Notes under the pieces: model-generated
The model's database searches: none
The model's input: the letters and a program-made list of their open reading frames with translations, nothing else
What the model was told of the DNA's origin: nothing
In this document: positions 1 to 8,747 of the stretch, piece after piece
How the letters are laid out: every line of letters starts with the position of its first letter
Numbering within the stretch: the stretch's first letter is position 1
Made by a program: the position numbers and the translations under genes
Assembly: GCA_944384295.1 (NCBI GenBank)
Contig: CALWSU010000004.1
Coordinates: 1-64,000 of the forward strand
Length of the DNA: 64,000 bases
Origin: an uncultured Lachnospiraceae bacterium
Lineage (GTDB): Bacteria; Bacillota; Clostridia; Lachnospirales; Anaerotignaceae
Reading direction: 5' to 3'

Positions 1-120
1 AAAGTGCTTGACCAGAGCTTTATACTTCTGTCAACTCGTCAAAGGCTTGAATGAAATGAGCCTTTGACGACAGGGTGTCGACTTTTTCGACACCCTGAGT
101 GCGGCATAGGATGCCGCGCT
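1..120 (+). repeat. Dispersed stem-loop element, copy A
   Basis: Positions 19-96 are identical to the reverse complement of 54632-54709. The segment holds two nested hairpins. One has arms CGTCAAAGGCT and AGCCTTTGACG around a short loop; the other is AGGGTGTCGA/TCGACACCCT around TTTT. A further hairpin, GCGGCAT/ATGCCGC, follows at about 103-119. It lies just past the 3' end of the minus-strand ATPase gene, so it may also end that transcript, although no clear T run follows. The left end cannot be defined because the window starts here. Confidence 0.8.
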
Positions 121-129
121 CTATTTTCC

Positions 130-1578
130 TTACGCCATTTCATGATACCCATGCTTCTCTGCGTGACCCAGCAAATAAAGGAATGCAAACGCAGGAATAC
201 GAATCAATTCTTTTCCGTTTTTTGTATGATGCAGACCAAAATCATCCGCTGTTTTCGTCACAACGATCGCAGCGGCAGCTTCCCCACTCAATTCAGAAAT
301 CGCTGAATCATCCGGAATCGGTGCACCCTCTCGATATTTCACTTCAATAAGAATATGTTTCGCATTGGAATATCCTACAACAACATCGATTTCTTTTCCC
401 TTCTTACCACCCCGATAATATCCAACAGATGCAGCCTGCTGATAATAAAAAGCTACCACGTGCTTATAAACTGCAGTTTCTACAATTTTCCCCATTTCCA
501 CCGGATCGCTTAATAAAGAATCATCCATCAAAACCGCATTACGAATTGCGGCATCCGCAATATATATTTTGGGACTGGCTTTCAGGATTTTTTTCCCTGA
601 GATATGGACAGGCCAACTTTGATAAATTAAATTAGCGCTTTCCAAATATTGAATATAATTTTCTACGGTTGGTCTGGAAACTCCGCTCAATTCTTTTGCA
701 ATGGCTTCAATGGAGACAATTTCCGAAGAAACATTGCACAAATAAAGGAATATTCTTTCCAGTTCCGTCGAATTACGAATCCGATAAAGAGAAGGCAAAT
801 CTCGCTTCAATACCTTATCTACAACATCTTCCCGCATCACCTGCTGAGCTAATATATCATTATCAGCCAAGGCAAGTTCCGGAAATCCACCGACCTGCAG
901 ATACCGATTAAAATAATTCTGTACCTTAGAAAGCTGCAGCATAATCTGTGTACGTTCCTGTTGTGTTTTATGCACCAACGACGTAATTTTCAAATCAATC
1001 GGAAGTTCTGGCTGATCTATATTCAAAAGTTCACAGTATTCATAAAAAGACATTGTCGGAACCTGAATGGTAGACCACCGACCTGCTCCGCTTTCCTGAT
1101 TCCCTTTGATCAAAGCAGGACTGGCAGAACCAGTTGCTATCGTCTTTGTATCCGGCTGCATATCGTAGATAATTTTCAGCCATTTATCCCAGTCCTGCGC
1201 ATACTGGATTTCATCAAAAAAGTAATATGCATCCTGTTCCGGATAAATATTTTCATGATAACATTCCAAAATTTCCTGGATGGAACTTAACTTCAGCATG
1301 GGATGATCCATGGATATAAAAACGATTTTCTGCGGCGAAATTCCTCTTTGCAGCAACGCCTCAATCATCTGGTACTGTATGGTTGTCTTTCCAACTCGTC
1401 TGGTTCCGGTTAAAACAACGGTACGCCGAATCTCTGTTTGATCCAAGCGCTTCATGGCTTCATAAAACGCAAATCTCTTGTAGGTTTTTGACAGTTTTGG
1501 ATTCACCATCCCAGTCTTCCACCATGGATTGTAGGAAGCCAAAACTTTCAGCAGACCTTCTTTACTGATAATTGCCAT
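130..1578 (-). CDS. AAA+ ATPase with DUF4143 C-terminal domain
   Basis: 482-aa P-loop ATPase of the AAA_14/DUF4143 group, presumably cytoplasmic; the cellular role of this family is poorly known. The Walker A motif GTRRVGKTT lies at residues 58-66 and the Walker B motif YYFFDEIQ near 118-125. The C-terminal third has the DUF4143 pattern with GKEIDVVVG and, further on, ILIEVKYREG, which resembles a PD-(D/E)XK nuclease core. The start ATG at 1578 has a GGAGG site 7-8 nt upstream. A paralogue of 402 aa is transcribed divergently from 2008. The product could be a stress or toxin-related ATPase, but the sequence does not decide this. Confidence 0.85.
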   Translation of the reverse strand: MAIISKEGLLKVLASYNPWWKTGMVNPKLSKTYKRFAFYEAMKRLDQTEIRRTVVLTGTRRVGKTTIQYQMIEALLQRGISPQKIVFISMDHPMLKLSSIQEILECYHENIYPEQDAYYFFDEIQYAQDWDKWLKIIYDMQPDTKTIATGSASPALIKGNQESGAGRWSTIQVPTMSFYEYCELLNIDQPELPIDLKITSLVHKTQQERTQIMLQLSKVQNYFNRYLQVGGFPELALADNDILAQQVMREDVVDKVLKRDLPSLYRIRNSTELERIFLYLCNVSSEIVSIEAIAKELSGVSRPTVENYIQYLESANLIYQSWPVHISGKKILKASPKIYIADAAIRNAVLMDDSLLSDPVEMGKIVETAVYKHVVAFYYQQAASVGYYRGGKKGKEIDVVVGYSNAKHILIEVKYREGAPIPDDSAISELSGEAAAAIVVTKTADDFGLHHTKNGKELIRIPAFAFLYLLGHAEKHGYHEMA

Positions 1579-2007
1579 CCAAACACCTCCTTTATAAAAA
1601 TAATATCAAAAACCTTCATATTTAGCAATAAGTATTCTAAGTATACTTTAAATATTTGTTGCTAAATATTGATATTTATATAAATAGGCTCTCCAATTAA
1701 GGTTTCTGACATTCATATCAAAAACGAAAATCCCCTCTTTTATACCTGATATTGCTTTAGGATATACACTGTCCAAGGAAAACGTATCACAATGTTGCAG
1801 CCAAAGCATTAACTACATTGTAATTCAGAGTAAGAAAGTATTTCCATGGAACAAACCACCATGGAAACTATTTTCTCTATGTTTTTCAAATTTATTAAGT
1901 TTTTATAAAAAGTCTAATTTCTTTATAAGTTTTTATGAATTTTCAGTAAAAACTATTGTAATTCAGAAACTTTTTGGCTAAACTAATGATATTCGGAGGT
2001 GAAAAGC
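1579..2007. other. AT-rich divergent intergenic region
   Basis: About 430 bp separate the two divergent ATPase genes. A perfect 9-bp inverted repeat, TTTCCATGG (1841-1849) and CCATGGAAA (1859-1867), could be an operator or hairpin. The 12-nt sequence ATTGTAATTCAG occurs twice, at 1817-1828 and 1955-1966. No gene was seen. Confidence 0.5.
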
Positions 2008-3213
2008 ATGATTATCAGACCCCAATATCTGGAAGCATTAAAAACCTATCGCGACATACCTCTTGTCAAAATTCTTTCGGGAATCAGACGCTGCGGAAAA
2101 TCCACCATTTTGGAAATGCTGCGGGATGATTTGCTGCAAAACGGCATTGACGAAAATCACATCATTTGTATGCGTTATACATCTGAGGATTTTCAGGATG
2201 GTATGAGCGATAAAGACATGTATCATGGCATTCGAGAGAAAATGACAGACAGGCAACGTTATTACCTTCTGCTGGACGAGGTACAGGAAATTGACGGCTG
2301 GGAAAAGGCTGTGAACAGTCTATTGGAAAATACAAATGTAGATATCTATGTCACGGGTTCCAATTCTAAGCTGATGTCCAGTGAAATCTCCACCTATCTG
2401 ACAGGACGATATATTTCCATTCTTGTTTATACCTTGTCTTTTGCGGAATATTTGGAATTCAAAAAAGCAGACACTCGTTCCCCAAAAGAGTTATTAAATC
2501 AATATCTGCGTTTTGGTGGATTTCCTATTGTAGCGCTTGGCAATTTTGATGAACGTTCCACTTATCAGATTGTAGAAGGGATTTACACATCTGTCATTAC
2601 CAATGACATCACGCGACGCCATAACATTACGAACTATGATTTATTCAATCGTGTTGTAAAGTATATTGTAGAAAATGTCGGAAAAACATTTTCCGCTAAT
2701 GCCATTGTAAAATTTTTGAAAAACGAAGGTTGTTCTCTATCGGTCGAGGCTGTTTACAACTATTTGCACTGGTTGGAGAACGCTTTTGTAATCTACCGCT
2801 GTCAGAGATATGACTTACAAGGAAAGTCTGTGCTAAAAACACAGGAAAAATTCTATCTGGCAGATGCTTCCTTGAAATACTGCATCATGGGCTTCAATCC
2901 CAAGTCACTTGCCTCTATGTTGGAAAACGTCGTATATTTTGAACTCAAACGCAGAGGATATGAGGTTTATATTGGCAAAAATGAAGCCAAGGAAATTGAT
3001 TTTGTGGCAGTACAGCGAGACGAACGTATTTATGTTCAGGTATGTCTGCGTCTTCCAGAAGAATCTGACCGAGAAGTCGCAAACCTTCTGGAAATCAAAG
3101 ACCACTATCCAAAATATGTGGTCACACTGGACGAATTTGCCGCAGGAAATGTCAATGGCGTAAAAATCGTGCATCTGGCGGATTTTCTGTTGAAAGACAG
3201 TTATACACACTAA
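2008..3213 (+). CDS. AAA+ ATPase with DUF4143 C-terminal domain
   Basis: About 401-aa P-loop ATPase, paralogous to the divergent gene at 130-1578. Walker A is GIRRCGKST near residues 25-33 and Walker B is YYLLLDEVQ near 87-95. A winged-helix-like middle part is followed by a DUF4143 end with AKEIDFVAVQ and YVQVCLRL. I prefer ATG 2008 over GTG 1999 because the GGAGGT site at 1995-2000 is correctly spaced for 2008 and overlaps 1999. The gene stands alone, with a terminator hairpin about 70 bp past its stop. Function unknown beyond ATP hydrolysis. Confidence 0.85.
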   Translation: MIIRPQYLEALKTYRDIPLVKILSGIRRCGKSTILEMLRDDLLQNGIDENHIICMRYTSEDFQDGMSDKDMYHGIREKMTDRQRYYLLLDEVQEIDGWEKAVNSLLENTNVDIYVTGSNSKLMSSEISTYLTGRYISILVYTLSFAEYLEFKKADTRSPKELLNQYLRFGGFPIVALGNFDERSTYQIVEGIYTSVITNDITRRHNITNYDLFNRVVKYIVENVGKTFSANAIVKFLKNEGCSLSVEAVYNYLHWLENAFVIYRCQRYDLQGKSVLKTQEKFYLADASLKYCIMGFNPKSLASMLENVVYFELKRRGYEVYIGKNEAKEIDFVAVQRDERIYVQVCLRLPEESDREVANLLEIKDHYPKYVVTLDEFAAGNVNGVKIVHLADFLLKDSYTH

Positions 3214-3282
3214 GAACACCATTTATATCTTTTTTACAGAATCTATGAAAAAAACATGTCTTAACTACATTTTCATATAGCA

Positions 3283-3332
3283 AAAGAGTCCTTCACAGCA
3301 ACTAAAATATATTTATGAGGGACTCTTTTTTA
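3283..3332. terminator. Bidirectional intrinsic terminator
   Basis: Arms AAAGAGTCC and GGACTCTTT flank a loop of about 28 nt. A T run follows on the plus strand and the mirror A run gives T on the minus strand. It sits between two convergent genes ending at 3213 and 3351. Confidence 0.75.
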
Positions 3333-3350
3333 TAACACATTATTCTTTCT

Positions 3351-4376
3351 TTATTTTTCAAAATGTTTTTTCATCAAAACGCCTTCTGGTCTGCCTGCTT
3401 CTTCCACAGATGTATTGGCTGCTTTACAAAAAACATCTAAAAATTCTTGTGCCAATGCTTCATCTTCAGTCCTTTTCTTCAATGCGGCAATATCCGAAAG
3501 AATCTGAACCGCCTCTGCATTTGTTATATAACGATGCAGACCAGAACCCCAAAAGGCTTTCTCTACTTTGCTTTTGTTGGCATGATACTTCCAGAACGGC
3601 ATCTTCTTCGCCTCTTTGGGAGATAGCGCCAGCTTAAAACGAGATTGTGTAGAAACAAATCCTGCGTCTAAGCTATCTCCATCATAAGCACGATCCACCA
3701 AAAATACTGCAAATATCAGCCGCTCTTCTTCTTCGGTATAAGGTTCCCGTGTTGTCAAAATACATAATCTGTTTGCCTGTGCCCTATTTAAGTGCATAGG
3801 CATCCCTTTGCGTAGTCCATTATGATAAAAACCGGCCATAGCCTTCCAATCTCTTAACATCTGACTTTCATAGCATACAGATCCACCATTATCTAATTCG
3901 GATTCCAAATCATATCTTGAAATTTCCCCTTGAAGATACGCCAAACATGCGCAATCTGGAGAAGAACACCATGTTCTTTTTTCCACTTTAATATTATATT
4001 GAATTATACTATCTGAACAAACACCATGAAAGCCCATCAGCGTATCCGATTTCCCACCATCGCAATAATTGCACTTAAAAACGATATTGGGACGGTCTTG
4101 TGGATTTTGTGAAATTTCTGAAGTTCGATTTAGCAAAACATCCCTTTTGATTTCAGCTTTTTGCTGTTCTTTTTGCTGTTCCTTTTGTTTCGCTTCTTTC
4201 AAAACTTCTTCCTGCAGTATTTTATCATTCAAGGCAAGAAATTTCTGAAATGCGCTTGGATATTGGAATTGCTTGTCCACATTTGCAAATTTTACAAAAA
4301 TAGCATCTTCTGTTTGTTCCACCACTGTACCTACCCCAAACTTTTTATGAGAAACCTGCTGATTGAGAATATCCAT
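3351..4376 (-). CDS. Unknown protein with Cys-rich middle and FGVGTV N-terminus
   Basis: 341-aa protein that I do not assign to a named family. The N-terminus (HKKFGVGTVVEQ) looks like the small beta-barrel in CarD/DUF3553-type proteins. A charged KEQQKEQQK coiled stretch follows near residue 70. Next comes a Cys-rich region with CNYCDGGK and CSSPDCACL that could bind zinc. The C-terminal half is soluble and mixed. ATG 4376 is chosen over 4397 because AAGGGAGA lies just upstream of it. It ends convergently with the DUF4143 ATPase gene. A nucleic-acid-binding role is conceivable but is only inference. Confidence 0.7.
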   Translation of the reverse strand: MDILNQQVSHKKFGVGTVVEQTEDAIFVKFANVDKQFQYPSAFQKFLALNDKILQEEVLKEAKQKEQQKEQQKAEIKRDVLLNRTSEISQNPQDRPNIVFKCNYCDGGKSDTLMGFHGVCSDSIIQYNIKVEKRTWCSSPDCACLAYLQGEISRYDLESELDNGGSVCYESQMLRDWKAMAGFYHNGLRKGMPMHLNRAQANRLCILTTREPYTEEEERLIFAVFLVDRAYDGDSLDAGFVSTQSRFKLALSPKEAKKMPFWKYHANKSKVEKAFWGSGLHRYITNAEAVQILSDIAALKKRTEDEALAQEFLDVFCKAANTSVEEAGRPEGVLMKKHFEK

Positions 4377-4555
4377 ATTTTTCTCCCTTCTCGCCATATT
4401 ACAATTCCTGCCCTACCATTTGCTTCTGTTTTTCCTGTTCCATTATTTTCATTTATGAACATCTTTTCTTTCAGTATATCTGCCCTGACTATTGTCTTCA
4501 AGATAAAATCTTGCAAAAATAATACACACATTCTTTTTTTATTTTTCATGATAAA

Positions 4556-4605
4556 CAAAAAATACGGCAGGTCTTTCCTTACAAAAATCCCTGCCATATT
4601 TTTAT
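4556..4605. terminator. Hairpin terminator, probably for the AbrB-like gene
   Basis: AATACGGCAGG (4561-4571) pairs with CCTGCCATATT across an 18-nt loop, and both flanks are A/T runs. It lies just downstream of the minus-strand gene ending at 4629. Confidence 0.65.
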
Positions 4606-4628
4606 TTTATAAGTTCAACTTTATGTAT

Positions 4629-4805
4629 TCATCTTCCCAGCCATCTCTCCTCCAGCCGAAGCATGGCAAATCCGAATCTTTCGTATTCTGACAATATTAT
4701 CTGTGACGGGTCGCCTTCACGAATACGTAATGTACGACGAATCTCCTTTGGAATGACTACCCTTCCCAAATCATCAATTCTTCTGACAATGCCAGTTGCT
4801 TTCAT
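4629..4805 (-). CDS. AbrB/SpoVT-type swapped-hairpin DNA-binding protein, short form
   Basis: 58-aa protein. The first 33 residues form a classic AbrB N-terminal swapped-hairpin domain (MKATGIVRRIDDLGRVVIPK). Such proteins are dimeric transition-state or sporulation regulators. ATG 4805 has GGAGGA upstream at good spacing. After the conserved REGDP the usual C-terminal half-hairpin with an EIIL-K pattern is not recognisable; the protein ends in an Arg/Leu-rich tail. It may therefore be a truncated or rearranged copy, or a divergent short family member. DNA binding is likely if the fold forms. Confidence 0.7.
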   Translation of the reverse strand: MKATGIVRRIDDLGRVVIPKEIRRTLRIREGDPSQIILSEYERFGFAMLRLEERWLGR

Positions 4806-5141
4806 AATCGTTTGTCCTCCTCTGTTTCCAACAATCTGTTGGTCGATTGTTACGGTTATTATAGACAAAATAGGAAGAATAATACGTTTTTTGAGCAGAA
4901 AAAGCAGCTATCAAAATATGGTAAAGGTAAAATAAATGATTGATTCTGAAATTTTTTAATATGCATCTGAAAAGTCAAAACATATATCAGTCTATCATAT
5001 ATTATCATAGATATGGCAACATAATATCATGCAATGACTCAAAGCAGGAACATATTTCTGATTTTTTTCTAGTATTCCCAATGAGTATGATAGGAACAAT
5101 CCATTATGATATAAAGAATATTTCAAGACAAACATGAAAAA
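4806..5141. other. AT-rich intergenic region
   Basis: About 335 bp upstream of the AbrB-like gene. I see no convincing gene or RNA here. Confidence 0.4.
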
Positions 5142-5162
5142 ACGACAAAAAATCTTCGTCGT
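5136..5162 (-). terminator. Terminator of TauE/SafE gene
   Basis: Read on the minus strand, ACGAC (5162-5158) and GTCGT (5146-5142) form a short stem followed by a T run at 5141-5136. It directly follows the stop at 5164. Confidence 0.6.
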
Positions 5163-5163
5163 C

Positions 5164-5916
5164 TTAAACTAGAAGTTCATACAATGTCTTAATAAAAAAG
5201 ATGGCTAGTACCAAAATCATAATCGGCTTTACCACTTTTGCCCCAGATTTAGAAAAACATTGGGCACCCAAATAATTGCCACAGATAGAAAATAGTCCTG
5301 CTGCCACGCCCAACAAAAGCATCACTCTGCCGCTGGTCAAATATACTGTCAATGCCGTGATATTCGTAGTCAAATTGATGGCTTTTGTAATCCCTGCCGC
5401 CTTTTGGAGCGGGAGTCTTGCCAGCCCTGTCAATAAGAGCATCAGAAAAGTCCCTGTTCCTGGTCCATATAACCCATCATAAATACCGATGAAAAAAGCT
5501 GCCAGTGCAACCATTACCCTAGTTCTAGGCTGAGAAGCATATTCTTCTTTTTCCGTACGCTGCATATTCTGGCTTAATATCACATAAGCCCCTGTTACTG
5601 GCAACACTACCAGCATGATAATCCGAAATGCTCCATCTGGAATCAAAAGAGCGGCTTTTGCACCAATCCAAGCTCCAACCAAAGCAAACAGTATACCGAA
5701 CACTGCCTCTCGAATCGGGATATATCCCTTGCGCCAGAAGCGCCATGTTGCGACAGTTGTTCCCATACCCGCACTCAACTTATTGGTACCGATTGCCATA
5801 TGGACTGGCAGCCCTGCAATGAGATAAGCTGGTAGGGAAATCAGCCCCCCACCTCCAGCGATGGCGTCTACAAACCCCGCCAGAAAGACCAGCGGGCAAA
5901 CAATCAAAAACTCCAT
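5164..5916 (-). CDS. TauE/SafE (TSUP) family membrane permease
   Basis: About 250-aa integral membrane protein with about eight hydrophobic segments and the TSUP signature AGFVDAIAGGGGLISLPA near the N-terminus. A second family-typical half follows (YDGLYGPGTGTFLMLLL). TSUP proteins move sulfite, sulfoacetate or other small organosulfur and carboxylate anions, and the substrate cannot be read from sequence. ATG 5916 is preferred because GGGGGAAG precedes it, whereas the upstream ATG at 5931 has no ribosome-binding site. It is a single gene with its own terminator. Confidence 0.85.
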   Translation of the reverse strand: MEFLIVCPLVFLAGFVDAIAGGGGLISLPAYLIAGLPVHMAIGTNKLSAGMGTTVATWRFWRKGYIPIREAVFGILFALVGAWIGAKAALLIPDGAFRIIMLVVLPVTGAYVILSQNMQRTEKEEYASQPRTRVMVALAAFFIGIYDGLYGPGTGTFLMLLLTGLARLPLQKAAGITKAINLTTNITALTVYLTSGRVMLLLGVAAGLFSICGNYLGAQCFSKSGAKVVKPIMILVLAIFFIKTLYELLV

Positions 5917-6294
5917 ATTTTCTTCCCCCATTTTTTCAATCTTCTTTTTATACCACAGTACCGTTTTTTCAGCAATAAAAATTTGATTTCAAAGACGAAA
6001 ATCACAACCAAAGTATTGGCATTACAAATGATACCAACTATTCAAATTCTGTATTATGCACACTAGAAATACAACATATTCTTCTTTTTGCAACAACACA
6101 AAAATCAATCTTTCTAATCTCTTTGTTATAATAACGGGACTCTTTATTGGTCTATGTCCGAAAAGTTGTTGATAAATAGATTTATTTTGATCCTCATCAA
6201 AATCATATAGTTATTTTTATCATTAAAATTATACGAAAAAAAACGATTACAATGCAACGATTTATCAAAGTATAATTTACGATAAATACAAGTA
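5917..6294. other. AT-rich intergenic region
   Basis: About 380 bp with no supported gene. It probably carries the promoter of the TauE/SafE gene. Nothing else is evident. Confidence 0.4.
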
Positions 6295-6618
6295 ATGAAA
6301 GGGGTATGCATTTGGAAAGATATTCTTGCAAGTATCACTGCATATTGAGAAGAAAGAGGCTGGACAGAGTATCAACTTGCAGAACGTTCTGGTCTGCCAC
6401 AATCCTTGATATCTTCTTGGTACCGCAAAAATATAGCACCTACGATTCCTTCTCTCAAGAAAATCTGTATTGCTTTTGGTATCACATTATCACAGCTATT
6501 CGCAGAGGGAGAGTCCGCCGTTTCTTTGACAGAATCTCAGAAAAAACTTTTGGAACGTTGGTCAAAGTTAAGTAAAAACCAGCAGAATGTTATATTTGCC
6601 TTAATTGATAAAATGTAA
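6295..6618 (+). pseudogene. XRE-type HTH regulator with in-frame TGA
   Basis: Reading from ATG 6295, the frame gives an N-terminal CIWKDILASITAY, then TGA at 6346-6348. It continues uninterrupted with EERGWTEYQLAERSGL, then SSWYRKNIAPTIPSLKK, and a normal C-terminus ending at 6618. This is the classic small HTH_3 regulator found in Gram-positive mobile elements (about 105 aa). One C-to-T change (CGA to TGA) would explain the stop. The better ribosome-binding site (GAAAGGGG) precedes ATG 6306, which is in another frame, so a small indel near the start is also likely. No good internal start exists, so the gene is probably dead. Confidence 0.75.
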
Positions 6619-6746
6619 AAACCATGATGTTGTTTGGAAACAATGCATATGAAGTAAATTCCAGATTGTAGATTCGTAGATTTGCCTATAAAATTATAAA
6701 AGAAACTCCATCGCAGAGATTACCACATATAAAAGGAGATTGGTAT

Positions 6747-6870
6747 ATGAACAACTATAGTATATATGGAATTGACACCATAAAAAAGTTATATTTTGTA
6801 TGGTTATTATTCTAATATAGAACAAATAGCGCATCAACAAATGATTCCACCGAATTATGACTTGTTTTGA
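6747..6870 (+). pseudogene. Small frameshifted ORF with ribosome-binding site
   Basis: AAAGGAGA at 6732-6739 precedes ATG 6747, which encodes MNNYSIYGIDTIKKLYF and stops after 22 codons. A different frame then reads YYSNIEQIAHQQMIPPNYDLF to TGA at 6868-6870. The two parts together look like one small gene broken by a frameshift. I do not recognise the family. Confidence 0.3.
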
Positions 6871-6951
6871 AATATATGAAAACAAGTAGAGGTAAGTATA
6901 AATGCAAAATTTCTTTTGTAGATATGAAGTGGAATGTTTGAGATATTCGCT

Positions 6952-7005
6952 TTATTTTCCTTCTGTCACTTGTACGCAATATACAAGTTTCTTTTCTTTT
7001 GCCAT
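6952..7005 (-). CDS. 17-residue ORF with strong Shine-Dalgarno, possible gene stub
   Basis: On the minus strand AGGAGGACC precedes ATG 7005, encoding MAKEKKLVYCVQVTEGK and a TAA stop. The signal is strong but the peptide is very short. It is more likely the 5' stub of a deleted gene than a working peptide. The upstream sequence carries the 7008-7052 palindrome. Confidence 0.3.
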   Translation of the reverse strand: MAKEKKLVYCVQVTEGK

Positions 7006-7007
7006 AA

Positions 7008-7052
7008 TAAAAGGTCCTCCTATAAATAATATTTTATCATAGAAGAACCTTT
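7008..7052. repeat. Interrupted palindrome
   Basis: AAAAGGT, CT and CTAT on the left pair with ATAG, AG and ACCTTTT on the right, with single C-A mismatches between the blocks. Read on the plus strand it ends in a short T run and could be a terminator. On the minus strand it overlaps the ribosome-binding site of the 17-codon ORF. Confidence 0.45.
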
Positions 7053-7214
7053 TTATGATATATTTACAGAAAACGTTGCACAGATCCTACAGATTCTCTT
7101 TTTGCAATATCCACTTGAGAAAAGATCAATTTATAACAGCTCTATTAATACAAATGTATAGAAACTCATTGTGAATGCTTTTGTCTCAGACTATTGCAAA
7201 TCCTACATATAACT

Positions 7215-8481
<1,267 letters not shown>

Positions 8482-8515
8482 TGTCAAGCCTCCTAATTTC
8501 AATGCTATTTTTCAC

Positions 8516-8545
8516 ATCATATATCATTCTTTTGGATTTTATCAA
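8516..8545 (-). promoter_or_regulatory. Sigma-A-like promoter of the repeat-controlled methyltransferase
   Basis: On the minus strand TTGATA (8545-8540) and TATGAT (8521-8516) are 18 bp apart. The expected start near 8509 leaves a leader of about 28 nt that contains the AGGAGG site at 8494-8489 and ATG 8481. The gene thus has its own transcription start beyond the upstream terminator. Confidence 0.5.
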
Positions 8546-8643
8546 TCGCGAAAACAAAACAAGAATATTATTGCATTTTGATAAATTTTCTTTTCTAGAT
8601 ATACCATTCCCATTGTTATTTCATCATATAAATAATGAAAAAG

Positions 8644-8676
8644 GGGTAAAAGATCGAAAGTTTGAATCTTTTACCC
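8644..8676 (-). terminator. Terminator of the aldo/keto reductase transcript
   Basis: GGGTAAAAGAT and ATCTTTTACCC form a perfect 11-bp stem with an 11-nt loop. On the minus strand CTTTTT follows. The left part of the loop (8657-8667) can also pair with ATTCAAACTTT at 8705-8715, so an alternative upstream hairpin exists. Confidence 0.75.
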
Positions 8677-8747
8677 TAAAAAATATTTCTTTATTAAAGA
8701 ATGTATTCAAACTTTTTCGATTTTCATATTGAATTACAATCCATAAT

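Larger units (their letters stand above)
6619..7214. other. Intergenic region with gene scraps
   Basis: About 600 bp, AT-rich. It holds two short translatable remnants described separately, a perfect 9-bp inverted repeat ACTTGTTTT/AAAACAAGT (6860-6868 and 6879-6887), and an interrupted 15-bp palindrome at 7008-7052. It looks like the residue of a mobile or accessory insertion. Confidence 0.45.

Noticed and set aside
4161..4691. 176-aa plus-strand Phe-rich frame
   Set aside because: Antisense to the unknown protein gene and an AT-rich gap; composition is that of a poly-A/T shadow.
6346..6348. TGA as selenocysteine or a recoded codon
   Set aside because: No SECIS-like hairpin immediately follows, and HTH regulators do not use selenocysteine; ordinary stop codons are TGA elsewhere in the window.
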